In this document: positions 51,185 to 60,696 of the stretch, in pieces
Numbering within the stretch: the stretch's first letter is position 1
Layout of the letters: each line of letters starts with the position of its first letter
NCBI GenBank assembly: GCA_964478625.1
Contig: CAYZJH010000006.1
Location: forward strand, 1-64,000
DNA length: 64,000 nt
Reading direction: 5' to 3'
From: SKZT01 sp964478625
GTDB taxonomy: Bacteria; Desulfobacterota; Desulfobacteria; Desulfobacterales; SKZT01
The notes under the pieces: model-generated
Databases searched by the model: none
What the model was told of the DNA's origin: nothing
The model's input: only the letters and a program-made list of their open reading frames with translations
Made by a program: the position numbers and the translations under genes

Positions 51185-53085
51185 TCTTTATCGCTTTCGG
51201 AATGATCCGGTGAATTTTCGAAATCGATCAGGAATTTGATTTCATTGTCTTTGATATTAAACACTTTTGCATCCGGATAATGGTCGTTAAATATTTTTTG
51301 CATGGCCTTATTTTCAGGAAGAACCGATGCTGAAAACCCTGTATAATTATTTTCTTTGGCAATTTTTTCAAGCATTTTCAGCAGGTATGAGCCGATACCC
51401 AGATTCTGGTAATCTTCCCGAACCACAAAAGCCACCTCTGCCCTATTGTCATCTGCCTGAGCATAACTTCCGATAGCAATTATTTCCTTGCCCCCCAGTT
51501 TTTGCACCTTGCCGATAATGGACAGGTTTTTTTTATAATCCATGGATGCCCAGTGTTTCTGAATGACTTCATGGGAAAAGAGTTTAACCCGGTGGAAAAA
51601 CCGGGAATAAATGGTTTTTTCCTGAAGAGAGTAAAAAAAGTTTCTGTATTCGAATTCATCGGATGGAAACAGCGGCTGGAATTCCACCGTTTTTCCGCTT
51701 TGAAGCCTGAAGGTATCCTTATATTTTTCCACAAATATCAGATCATGCTGAAGGGGGGGGAGCTGATCAGGGAATATATAACGATGTTTTTTAGCTTCGT
51801 TGACCAATTGCTCCCGGAATTTGGGATGGGCAATTTGGGCCAGTTCCATAACCCGCTGATAAATACTTTTGCCCTGCAATTCTGCGATGCCGTATTCGGT
51901 GACCACGAAATTGATATCCCCCCTCGTGGTCGCCGTCCCCGCTCCTTCACTCAGGTGGGAAACGATTCGGGAAATTTTACCATCCTGGGCTGTTGAGGGC
52001 AGAGCAATAATGGAAAAGCCGCCTTTGGACATGGCGCTTCCTCGAATAAAATCAACCTGATCACCGATACCGCTGTAAAACCGATAACCCACCGAGTCGG
52101 TGCAGACCTGGCCGGTTAAATCCACTTCAAGCGCACTGGAGATAGAAATCAGGTGATCGTTTCTGGCAATAACCGTGGGATCGTTGACAAAATCGGAAGC
52201 CCTGAAATAGAATCCGGGATTGCCATTGATATAATGATAAAGTTTTTCAGATCCCATGCAAAGGGATGCAACGGTTCTTCCACGAAGATAATTTTTTCGT
52301 TTATTGGTAATGACTTTCTGGGTAAACAGCGGCAAAAAGGCATCGGTAATGACCTGGGTATGAACCCCCAGATCTTTTTTGGCATCCAGATATTTCAAAA
52401 TGGCATTGGGAAGATGTCCGAACCCGATCTGGATAGTGGCACCGTCATCCACAAGTTGCGACACATACCGCCCTATTCTTTCGGAAATCTCATTTTCCTT
52501 TTTGATCGGCGTACTTTCCACCAGAGGCTCATCATGGTAAACCAGATAATCGATATCATCCACATGTACAAAAGAATTTCCACCGGTTCTGGGCATCCTG
52601 GGATTTACCTGAGCAATGGTCAGTGCGGCATTTTCCATTCCCGAGCGGGTGATATCCACGGATACCCCAAGGCTGCAATATCCGAAACCATCAGGAGGAC
52701 TCACCTGTATCAGAGCCACATCCAACCCGATACGATGGCTGGAAAAAAGTTTGGGAATTTGTGACAGGTATGTGGGGATGTAGTCGATCTTTCCTTCAAA
52801 CGCCGCTTCCCGGATATCTCTGGAAATAAAAAACAACTTCAGAAGAAATCGTTTATGAAAATCCGGGTCGTCCACATAACGGGCCAGCGTAAAAGAAAGC
52901 ATCTGATAGATCATGATATCCTGAAGCCCGGGATCTTTGACCATGGCTCTTATTAAATGTTGCGGCTCACCGCATCCGGTACCGATAAACACACGGCTTC
53001 CCTGCCGGATTCCGGATATGGCCTCCTTTGCCGAAACTACCTTATCAGGATAAATTTCAGACAGTTTGTTTTTTTCACTGGTCAT
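51157..53085 (-). CDS. Acetyl-CoA hydrolase/transferase fused to GNAT acetyltransferase
   Basis: The 642-residue protein has an acetyl-CoA hydrolase/CoA-transferase part (about 1-440), with VFIGTGCGEPQHLI, IQIGFGHLPNAI and VTEYGIAELQGKSIYQR. A GNAT domain follows (about 490-620) with AFVVREDYQNLGIGSYLL, containing the QxxGxG acetyl-CoA motif. The transferase half resembles 4-hydroxybutyrate-type enzymes. The fusion suggests that acyl-CoA metabolism is coupled to protein or metabolite acetylation, perhaps self-regulating (inference). It lies 38 bases after the AAA-Lon gene and overlaps rsmG. Confidence 0.88.
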   Translation of the reverse strand: MTSEKNKLSEIYPDKVVSAKEAISGIRQGSRVFIGTGCGEPQHLIRAMVKDPGLQDIMIYQMLSFTLARYVDDPDFHKRFLLKLFFISRDIREAAFEGKIDYIPTYLSQIPKLFSSHRIGLDVALIQVSPPDGFGYCSLGVSVDITRSGMENAALTIAQVNPRMPRTGGNSFVHVDDIDYLVYHDEPLVESTPIKKENEISERIGRYVSQLVDDGATIQIGFGHLPNAILKYLDAKKDLGVHTQVITDAFLPLFTQKVITNKRKNYLRGRTVASLCMGSEKLYHYINGNPGFYFRASDFVNDPTVIARNDHLISISSALEVDLTGQVCTDSVGYRFYSGIGDQVDFIRGSAMSKGGFSIIALPSTAQDGKISRIVSHLSEGAGTATTRGDINFVVTEYGIAELQGKSIYQRVMELAQIAHPKFREQLVNEAKKHRYIFPDQLPPLQHDLIFVEKYKDTFRLQSGKTVEFQPLFPSDEFEYRNFFYSLQEKTIYSRFFHRVKLFSHEVIQKHWASMDYKKNLSIIGKVQKLGGKEIIAIGSYAQADDNRAEVAFVVREDYQNLGIGSYLLKMLEKIAKENNYTGFSASVLPENKAMQKIFNDHYPDAKVFNIKDNEIKFLIDFENSPDHSESDKECKWERLIF

Positions 53086-53123
53086 TATTTTTTCCTCGAC
53101 TCAATTGACCCTGGAAATAACTC

Positions 53124-56100
53124 TTAAGGGGTCTTTTCCTGTTTTCTGATTCCATCGGTTGATTTTTCCTGTCCGAATTTGTTACGGATATATTGCATAA
53201 ACGGTTTGATCACTCGAATGCGCTGCGGCGGTTTTTCCTTAAAAATCTCTTCAAGAGACAAATGGGGATCACTGATCGGGTTTCTCAGATATTTCCTTAT
53301 GGCCTCCAGGCGATTTTTAATTTCTTTTTCAAACCGGACCGTTAACATATTTTTCATCTCCTGAATTTCTTCTTGCATATTTTCAGGGGATTTAACTCCC
53401 TGATAAGCCGATAACTTGTAATGAATCCTCATGCTGATCAATTTCTGAAGGATTTTTTCATAGTCTTTATCGAGGCAGACCACCTCGGGAACCAGATCCC
53501 CAAAATGGGTCACGGCAAGAATATCCTTGTCCTGGGCCCAGTAATTGGCCAAAAACTCAGGTTCCAGGTCCTTGTAGTTTTGAAGCGGCATATACATGCG
53601 CCTGAGGTACATCAGAACCTTTTCGGCCTTTTTTTTATGCCCTCCGATAATGACCGAACCCCCTACTTCACCACTTTTAACCCCTTTAGTCCATGGAGCG
53701 CCCGTGATTCCGAAATCATTATAGATGGGAATATGGAGCAGTGCGGATAAGGTGTTCAAGGCCAGCGCATAACCGGCAGAGGGACCGCCGACATGATAGG
53801 AAGCCGATAACAACTGATGGTGAAGGGTGTATTTATCCAGAAATTCTCCCAGTAGCTTGGGAATGCTCACTTTGTGATCCATGCTCTGAAAATAATTTTT
53901 GATCATGGTGAGCGCTTCTTTTGCCGACTGCTGGGTCATCTGGACCGCCATATCCAATTCCGCCGCACCCGGACTTGACGTGGACACAGCGCCGGTCACC
54001 AGTACTTTTTCAGGTGAAAGACTGTAAGTGAGGCTCGTGGCTATCGGCAGCAACACACCGGTCACATCGTTTGCACCCACCCCGATGATAAAACCGACCT
54101 GAGGTTCCTGGCTGAGTTCCGCTTCGAGAAACTCATCCAGTTGAACTTTTCCCTTTCGTATGGGACTTCCGGAAATTTCGCTTCTGGCCGATAACAAATG
54201 TGAAGGCATCAACGGATAAGTTTCCATGTCATGGACTGTTGAAAACATATCGACAATCCGGTCAAAACGCTCCAGAAATTCGTTCGGGTCGTTTCGAACC
54301 TCATTTCTCAATGATTCCGGAGCATTAATGGCATCCAGGATTCCGATCAAGGTTTTAAAATTGAACTTGACAAAATTTTCTCGCTTCCCAACGGGCTGGT
54401 TCAGATAGGTTCTTGCACGCAAAAGGACTTCATACTCCGTGCTTCGAAGACTTCGCGCTTTTTCCACAAATGCGGTGTAATCGGCCGGAGTATTGCACAC
54501 TCCTCTGGCTTTTTCAATGATTACCGGAACATCGATTCCCTCGGCCATGGGCACGCCATATAAACATTGGTCAACAATTCTTTCAATATCATCCTTGCTT
54601 AAATGCCCTGATACCTCGAGCACTTTGAGTCTTTTGGATCGAATCAGGGCAGGGTCTAAAATGTCCAGCCGGTTGGTGGTCAGTGTGGTAAAAACCCTGT
54701 GCAAGGGAATTTCACCGTCAATAATGTTTAAAAATTTATTGGTCAGTTTGTCCGAAGGTGAACCTCCTGACTGACTTCGCTTCGGGGCCAGGGCATCCCC
54801 TTCATCAAAAAACACCACGGTCGGGGCAATCATCTTGGCAATATCATAAATTTTTTCGAGATTTTCCACCGCACCGTCAATGGGATTCACCGGATCCTGA
54901 AGCGCTACCGGATTGGTGGATATATCATGGACATCTTTGTTTTCACTCAACCACGCCCGTGCCAGAAAGGTTTTGCCTGAGCCCGGGGGTCCATTTAACA
55001 CCACTCCTTTTTCTTCACTGACACCATAAAAAAGGCAGTTGTTGGCCATTTCCGAGAAAACATCCTTAATGTTGCCAATGTATTCATCCCATCTAACCTG
55101 ACGATCCAGACGGCCGACCACCTTATCAAAAAGATCGCCGTAAGAATTTTTTGCCACCAGCTCGAAAGCCTTTCGCACAAGAAGGGAATCATCAAGGTAT
55201 TCCGGTTTGAATTCGCTCTTGATTTCAATAATGGATCGAACCAACTTTCGAACATAAGCCGGCGTTATTTTTAGCGTTCTCTCCTGAAAAATCCGGTAAA
55301 TTTTATCCACACCCGAATCAAGAAATTCGGGAGGAATACACGATATGGATCTGTGGCATCGATGGTCCAATTTTTCTGCAACCCGTATATCACTCCGGTT
55401 TAATTCGATTCTGACAATTTCCTTGAGGTTATCGGGATTTTTCCAGTATTCTGAAATATCGACGATTTTTCCTTTTTCTACAAACCGTCTGTAAATCGTG
55501 TTATCAAAACGCTCCGGCTTGTCGGTAGTGGCGATAAGCAAACAATCCCTTTTGCCGGTAATAATTTCATCGATGACAATATTGGCCGTATCAATCAGTG
55601 TGCGCTGTTGTCTTTCAACTCCACTGTCGCGGCCCTCTGATTTTCCGAACGCACTGTGGGCTTCTTCGATATGCCTTATGGTCGGTTTTCGGGAATCACC
55701 AAGGGCTTTTTTAAAATAATTTCCCGGCTCCCCTGCCAGGGCTGTCTGATAATCATTGGGGGTCACCATGGAATAGTCAACCATCAGACCGGGCTCCTCC
55801 AGTTCCGAAAGGTTCCTTCCGATTCTCTTCTTGAAGATTCTTCGTAACAAAGGAATTCTGGACATGATTTTGTAAAACCGGATTTTTTTGCGACGCTCCA
55901 TCTCCATCGCCAAAGTAGGATCGATGTTTTCAATGGATTTCCAGAACGGTTCGGAGGCAAGCAGTTCTTCTTTTTTAAGTTTTAGATCTATTTCCGGAAG
56001 AACCCGGTCGCCGAAAATCACATTTTCGATAGCCTGGTTGACCGTTGCGGTTTTTCCACTGCCTGAGGGGCCGACAACAAGAAGAAGCGCCGCTTTCGGG

Positions 56101-56558
56101 ACACCGGGATCGGATATGTATTCCTTCCGAAGATGTGCTCTGTACACTTTTTCAAACAAGGCATCCAACTCCCATGGAACATGGACATCCGTGAGTTCAT
56201 CGTCTAACAGGGAAAGCAGGTAGGCATAATCTTTGGCAGACAACTCTTTTTCAAGAATCTTGCTCCAGGCCTCCTGAGGGTCTGTTTGACCCGATATTTC
56301 AAACCGCCTTTGCCAGTCGGTCAAAATATCCGGATCTTTTAGTATGGAGAAATTTTTTTCCGGTGATTCATAAAAAAATGAGAGGAAAGATTCCAGCAGG
56401 GTGTTGAGGATATCGGACCTGGGTTTATACTGGAGAAAACGGGCACGCATGAAAGCCTTGGTTTCATAAGGCCAAAGTGAAACCAGTTCTTCGATTTCCC
56501 GGATTCGCTTTTCAGAAAGCCTGATGTATTTGACCGCCTTTGTAAATCTTCGGGCCAT
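53124..56558 (-). CDS. Double-AAA+ Lon-like Ser/Lys protease
   Basis: The 1144-residue protein has an N-terminal helical region (1-150), a first AAA+ module (Walker A GPSGSGKT at 163-170, an insertion, then IEEAH at 297-301), and a second AAA+ module (Walker A GPPGSGKT 523-530, Walker B VVFFDEGDAL 581-590, sensor TTNR 627-630). A Lon-type proteolytic domain follows at about 820-1060, with the catalytic Ser927 in GGPSAG and Lys975 in IGGHKKK. A charged tail ends it. Classical Lon has one AAA module. No membrane helix is visible, so membrane association would come from the SPFH protein encoded immediately upstream, with no gap. GGAG precedes the ATG. I do not recognise a named family. Confidence 0.85.
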   Translation of the reverse strand: MARRFTKAVKYIRLSEKRIREIEELVSLWPYETKAFMRARFLQYKPRSDILNTLLESFLSFFYESPEKNFSILKDPDILTDWQRRFEISGQTDPQEAWSKILEKELSAKDYAYLLSLLDDELTDVHVPWELDALFEKVYRAHLRKEYISDPGVPKAALLLVVGPSGSGKTATVNQAIENVIFGDRVLPEIDLKLKKEELLASEPFWKSIENIDPTLAMEMERRKKIRFYKIMSRIPLLRRIFKKRIGRNLSELEEPGLMVDYSMVTPNDYQTALAGEPGNYFKKALGDSRKPTIRHIEEAHSAFGKSEGRDSGVERQQRTLIDTANIVIDEIITGKRDCLLIATTDKPERFDNTIYRRFVEKGKIVDISEYWKNPDNLKEIVRIELNRSDIRVAEKLDHRCHRSISCIPPEFLDSGVDKIYRIFQERTLKITPAYVRKLVRSIIEIKSEFKPEYLDDSLLVRKAFELVAKNSYGDLFDKVVGRLDRQVRWDEYIGNIKDVFSEMANNCLFYGVSEEKGVVLNGPPGSGKTFLARAWLSENKDVHDISTNPVALQDPVNPIDGAVENLEKIYDIAKMIAPTVVFFDEGDALAPKRSQSGGSPSDKLTNKFLNIIDGEIPLHRVFTTLTTNRLDILDPALIRSKRLKVLEVSGHLSKDDIERIVDQCLYGVPMAEGIDVPVIIEKARGVCNTPADYTAFVEKARSLRSTEYEVLLRARTYLNQPVGKRENFVKFNFKTLIGILDAINAPESLRNEVRNDPNEFLERFDRIVDMFSTVHDMETYPLMPSHLLSARSEISGSPIRKGKVQLDEFLEAELSQEPQVGFIIGVGANDVTGVLLPIATSLTYSLSPEKVLVTGAVSTSSPGAAELDMAVQMTQQSAKEALTMIKNYFQSMDHKVSIPKLLGEFLDKYTLHHQLLSASYHVGGPSAGYALALNTLSALLHIPIYNDFGITGAPWTKGVKSGEVGGSVIIGGHKKKAEKVLMYLRRMYMPLQNYKDLEPEFLANYWAQDKDILAVTHFGDLVPEVVCLDKDYEKILQKLISMRIHYKLSAYQGVKSPENMQEEIQEMKNMLTVRFEKEIKNRLEAIRKYLRNPISDPHLSLEEIFKEKPPQRIRVIKPFMQYIRNKFGQEKSTDGIRKQEKTP

Positions 56559-57521
56559 TTACTTCTCCTTTACACTTTCTTTCTGGGAAATCCCTTTAGC
56601 CGAGGCATCCGGTACCGGTATCGTCAGGGCCGGACCCGGTCCCGCGGTGTTTTGAATCACCACCGTGCTTTGTGCCGACTGATTTTTCTCATAAGCCGTG
56701 GCCCATTTTTGCTGTGCCAAAAACTGGAACAAAGCGGCATCCGTTGCCCCATCAGGTCTTCCCACACTTTTTTGCAATGCCTGAATACTGTCCACATATG
56801 CCGCATACAGTTTTCGGATCCGACTTGCCTCCTGGTCTGCTGCATAGTTCTCCGCCTCGGCAATCAATTCTCTTCGCTTTTTTTCTTCAGTGGCCTCCAC
56901 CAGTTTGTCTCCAAACCGGGTCTCCTTGAGCACAAAACTGACCACTTCAATCCCGTATTTTTGTTCGAGGGTCGGACCTCCCTCGTTGATGGGGCGCGAT
57001 TTCAGGGCCCTGAAAATTTCTTCCTTAATATCTTCTCTCAGACTGACCAGTTCTCCCACTTTTTTGGCCTGAAGAATATCCTTGACAATACCGTCGTAAT
57101 CTCCCTGCAGAAGATTCATGGGATCAAGGTTTTCAATGGCCCAGATTTTCAAATCATTAATTCTGTAAGTTAGCACCGCCGAAGTCCACAGGGCTACATT
57201 TTCCTGAGAAATAATCCGGTTGGGTTCTGTTTGCCCGCTTAAAAACATCGCCTGGTTCATCAGGGGAACTTCCTGTTCAATCCGGGTAAAAAAGGGCAAC
57301 CGCATATGCCATCCCTGTTCGGTAACCGGCACACGTTTTCCTCCAAATTTCTCCAGCACGATGGCATAATTCATTTTGACTTTGTAAATGGTCTTGGTGG
57401 CATATACCATGGCTACCAAACCATAAACGATTCCCACAACCAGGGCCAAGGCGAAAATCCTTCGCAAAAAAGTCTTCACAAAGGCTCGTCTGAATATTTT
57501 CCTCGAAAGCTCTTCCGTCAT
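56559..57521 (-). CDS. SPFH/band-7 membrane protein (HflC/prohibitin-like)
   Basis: The 320-residue protein has one N-terminal membrane helix (about 20-42) and an SPFH domain (about 45-250: YAIVLEKFGGKRVPVTEQGWHMRLPFF, FLSGQTEPNRIISQENVALWTSAVLTYRI). A coiled-coil rich in Glu/Ala/Lys (about 205-245) and a Pro/Ala/Gly-rich tail follow. SPFH proteins assemble into rings or cages that house or restrain membrane proteases, as HflKC does FtsH. Its stop codon abuts the AAA-Lon ATG and its start overlaps the hydrolase gene by four bases, so the three should be co-translated. Confidence 0.9.
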   Translation of the reverse strand: MTEELSRKIFRRAFVKTFLRRIFALALVVGIVYGLVAMVYATKTIYKVKMNYAIVLEKFGGKRVPVTEQGWHMRLPFFTRIEQEVPLMNQAMFLSGQTEPNRIISQENVALWTSAVLTYRINDLKIWAIENLDPMNLLQGDYDGIVKDILQAKKVGELVSLREDIKEEIFRALKSRPINEGGPTLEQKYGIEVVSFVLKETRFGDKLVEATEEKKRRELIAEAENYAADQEASRIRKLYAAYVDSIQALQKSVGRPDGATDAALFQFLAQQKWATAYEKNQSAQSTVVIQNTAGPGPALTIPVPDASAKGISQKESVKEK

Positions 57522-58264
57522 GACATTGAACTCCTTTCAAATCCCTTGCGAAACCAATCGGCAGCCATTCGGAGAAACTCTTCCTGATGGGCCATGTGGG
57601 TCATCCGATGGTCACCATTTTTCTGAATCACCAGTTTTTTGGGTTTCCCGACCAATTGATAGATTTTAAAAGCCTCTGAAACCGGAACCACTTCATCATT
57701 ATTTCCATGAATCACCAGTATATCTTTAATATAAGAAAGGTGTTTTTCAATGTCGAAAGACAGGTTGTTGATTAATTCCGTCAGTTGGATCACCGGGGTC
57801 TCATGTCTCTGCATGGAATCCAACAGGCAGTTGCTGTTTACCGGTGCGGCAAAAGTGACCAGTGCTGCAGGTCGAATTATGGCTGAAACCCGGCATGCCA
57901 CCGCTCCGCCAAGACTGCTTCCAAAAAAGGCAATACTATTTCCAGTATCACTTCTTTTCCTCAGGGTTTCACACGCCATGACAAGATCCCGACACCGGCC
58001 TTCAAAAGAAATCAACTCTCTTTCTCCACCTTCACTCCGGCCGCACCCTCTGTGATCAAAGCGGAAAAAAGCCATGCCCGACAAATTGCAGGCATGAGCC
58101 AATGCCAGTTGTTTGGGTGATTCCTGTGTGGCAAACAATCCGTGGGAGCCGATAATGACAGGCGGATTTATTCCTGAAGGAAGATGAAGATGACCTTCGA
58201 GTCGATAACCATCGCAAAAAAAACAGAGTTTTTTACAAACAAGATTCACTGTTAATTCCGCCAT
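57518..58264 (-). CDS. Alpha/beta hydrolase
   Basis: This 248-residue serine hydrolase has the nucleophile elbow FFGSSLGGAVA, the oxyanion-region IGSHGLFATQESPK, the catalytic Asp in HGNNDEVVP and the catalytic His in NGDHRMTHM. The substrate is unknown; acyl-ester or peptide-like substrates are usual for such proteins. It is the first gene of the operon and overlaps the SPFH gene by ATGA. No signal peptide is visible. Confidence 0.88.
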   Translation of the reverse strand: MAELTVNLVCKKLCFFCDGYRLEGHLHLPSGINPPVIIGSHGLFATQESPKQLALAHACNLSGMAFFRFDHRGCGRSEGGERELISFEGRCRDLVMACETLRKRSDTGNSIAFFGSSLGGAVACRVSAIIRPAALVTFAAPVNSNCLLDSMQRHETPVIQLTELINNLSFDIEKHLSYIKDILVIHGNNDEVVPVSEAFKIYQLVGKPKKLVIQKNGDHRMTHMAHQEEFLRMAADWFRKGFERSSMS

Positions 58265-58389
58265 AACATACGGCTTATTTTGTATTTTTTTGTGCTTGTG
58301 CTATGCTCAATGTGTGATAAGGTTGATATTTTAATTGAGTATACCATAAATCATTTAAAAGCATATACCATATATTTTAAAGTTCTAAA

Positions 58390-59781
58390 ATGTCACTGAA
58401 AAAAGGAAATGTATATGAGGTAAATATTTCGGATCTGGCATTCGGAGGCAAAGGCTTTGCCAAAATCGATGGGTTTGCCGTTTTCGTAGACCAGGCTGCT
58501 CCCGGAGATGTCGTAATGGCTCGGGTGATCCGGAAGAAAAAAAATTACGCCGAAGCCCGGATCGTTGAGATGATATCGCCTTCGCCGCTGAGAATCGATG
58601 CTCCCTGTCCCTACAGCGGTGTCTGCGGAGGCTGCAAATGGCAATATTTGCCTTATAAATTACAACTGGAATACAAGCAACGGCACGTGAAAGAGACTCT
58701 GGAACATATCGGTGATATCCGCAACACCCCGATCAATCCGACCTTGCCCTCTCCAGACATTTTTGAGTATCGGAACAAAATGGAATTTTCCTGTTCGGAT
58801 CGAAAATGGCTGATGCCTGATCAGATGACCGGTGAAGAGGTCGATACCGGTTTTGCAATCGGGCTTCATGTGCCCGGTACTTTTTATAAAGTGCTTGATA
58901 TTCGGGCATGCCTGCTCCAGCCAGACCAGGGAAACCAAATACTGGATGATGTTCGCTGTTTTATCGGAGATTCCGGATTACCGGTCTATGGATTGAAAAG
59001 CCATGAAGGTTTCTGGCGTTTTTTGATGCTTCGTCACTCCGTATCGGAAGATCAATGGATGGTCAATATGATCACCGCCTCTGAACAACATGATGCAATT
59101 TCTTCGCTGGCCGGCATTCTTATGGAAAAATATCCGAATATCGTGTCGGTGGTCAATAATGTGACAGCCCGAAAAGCGGGTATCGCCGTGGGAGAATATG
59201 AGATTCCCATCGCAGGAAAAGCATCTATAAAAGATGCCATTGGGCCATTTGTTTTTGAAATTTCCGCCAACTCGTTTTTTCAGACCAACAGCCGGGCCGC
59301 AAAGATTCTCTATGACACGGTGGCCAGGTATGCGCAATTGACCGGAAAAGAGACGGTCCTGGATCTATACAGCGGAACCGGAACGATTCCCATTTATCTT
59401 TCACAACAGGCCTCCCGGATAGTAGGAATGGAAATTGTCGACAGCGCCATCTCAGATGCTGAAAACAACTGTCGTTTAAATCAGGTGGACAATTGCCGCT
59501 TTATCAGCGGTGATATCCGGACGTCTTTGACCCGGATTGATTTCAAACCCCAGGTGATGATCATTGATCCACCCCGAGATGGCATGCACAAGGATGTTGT
59601 CAAACAGGTCCTGGATATGGGACCTGAGCGGATCGTTTATGTTTCGTGCAATCCGGCAACCCTGGCCAGAGATCTGGCTCTTATGAAAGAATTTTACCAT
59701 GTGACCGAGGTTCAGCCTGTGGATATGTTTCCGCATACCTTTCATATCGAATCGGTGGCTTGCCTCAGAAAGGGTTCTTAA
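58390..59781 (+). CDS. rlmD: 23S rRNA (uracil-1939-C5)-methyltransferase
   Basis: This 463-residue enzyme has a TRAM domain (about 1-60) and an iron-sulfur cluster site (C73, C79, C82 in CPYSGVCGGCKW, with a fourth Cys near 175). The SAM motif is DLYSGTGTIPIYLSQ and the catalytic Cys is in VYVSCNPATLARD. RlmD and RlmC-like paralogues share this layout, so the exact target uracil is inferred. It is divergent from the hydrolase gene and 3 bases upstream of the DUF3786 gene. Confidence 0.88.
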   Translation: MSLKKGNVYEVNISDLAFGGKGFAKIDGFAVFVDQAAPGDVVMARVIRKKKNYAEARIVEMISPSPLRIDAPCPYSGVCGGCKWQYLPYKLQLEYKQRHVKETLEHIGDIRNTPINPTLPSPDIFEYRNKMEFSCSDRKWLMPDQMTGEEVDTGFAIGLHVPGTFYKVLDIRACLLQPDQGNQILDDVRCFIGDSGLPVYGLKSHEGFWRFLMLRHSVSEDQWMVNMITASEQHDAISSLAGILMEKYPNIVSVVNNVTARKAGIAVGEYEIPIAGKASIKDAIGPFVFEISANSFFQTNSRAAKILYDTVARYAQLTGKETVLDLYSGTGTIPIYLSQQASRIVGMEIVDSAISDAENNCRLNQVDNCRFISGDIRTSLTRIDFKPQVMIIDPPRDGMHKDVVKQVLDMGPERIVYVSCNPATLARDLALMKEFYHVTEVQPVDMFPHTFHIESVACLRKGS

Positions 59782-59784
59782 ATT

Positions 59785-60696
59785 ATGCCGACCGCCGCCT
59801 GCGGAATCAACTGCGATGTGTGCAAATTAAAGGTCATGGGGATCTGTTCCACTTGCGGGGATGGACTGAGCCACGAAGCCAGGTTAAAAATCGAAGCTCA
59901 AATCAGGTTGCTGGGGCAACCCTGCCCTATCCTGGCCTGTGCCGAAATGAATCACGTGGGATACTGCCTGAGAGATTGCCACCATTTTCCCTGTGACAAT
60001 TTCAATATGGGATCTTATCCCTTTAGCCAAGGATTTTTGAGCATGCAGCAACGAAGGCGACAACAAAAACCGCCGGCAAGAAATCCACAGGGAAACCCTT
60101 TTACCGTGCCGGAACAATTCTGGGATGAAATCTGTCGTAAAGACCTGAAGGTCCTTTCGGGAATTTCTCTTTGCCGGCAAGATCCTGAAGGCGCTTTACT
60201 AATCCCTCATCTTGGAAAAAATTTTCTTTTGGATATCAACAAACGCTGTATTTTTCAGTCAGATGACGGACAGGAGCGGGAAAAGACCGATTATCCGCTT
60301 TTGGAACTGATGATTCTGGTTTACCTGTTGAATGTGAAAGGCGATCCGGTTCAAAATCATATGATCAGTGTATCTGAACTCAGGGATGCCCATTTTTTTC
60401 AGGGACCTCACGCACTGAAAATCAATCCGCTTCTGGAACGGTTTGGAAACGACCTTCAGGGATTCAAAAACGCTGCTCAACGGCTGGCGGGCCAGAGCAA
60501 GGACCTGGCAGATATGGCTTTTAAGTTTTATCCCTTTCCCAAGATTCCCTTATACTACCTTTTGTGGGAAGGCGATGATGAATTCGGCCCTGATCTTAAA
60601 ATTCTTTTTGATCGATCTATCGAAGCGCACCTTTCGGCCGATGCCATTTGGGGCGTAGTCAACCTTGTTTCCGACGCTCTTTTAATGGCGGGCTGA
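59785..60696 (+). CDS. DUF3786 protein with N-terminal Cys-rich DUF3795-like region
   Basis: The 303-residue protein begins with a Cys-rich part (residues 1-75; ACGINCDVCKLKVMGICSTCG, CLRDCHHFPCDN), which may bind zinc or an iron-sulfur cluster. A DUF3786 domain follows (about 115-300) with YPLLELMILVYLLNVKGD, FFQGPHALKINPLLERFG and LLWEGDDEFGPDLKILFDRS. Function is unknown; DUF3786 proteins are common in anaerobes with corrinoid and one-carbon metabolism. It starts 3 bases after rlmD. Its stop abuts the convergent USP gene. Confidence 0.85.
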   Translation: MPTAACGINCDVCKLKVMGICSTCGDGLSHEARLKIEAQIRLLGQPCPILACAEMNHVGYCLRDCHHFPCDNFNMGSYPFSQGFLSMQQRRRQQKPPARNPQGNPFTVPEQFWDEICRKDLKVLSGISLCRQDPEGALLIPHLGKNFLLDINKRCIFQSDDGQEREKTDYPLLELMILVYLLNVKGDPVQNHMISVSELRDAHFFQGPHALKINPLLERFGNDLQGFKNAAQRLAGQSKDLADMAFKFYPFPKIPLYYLLWEGDDEFGPDLKILFDRSIEAHLSADAIWGVVNLVSDALLMAG

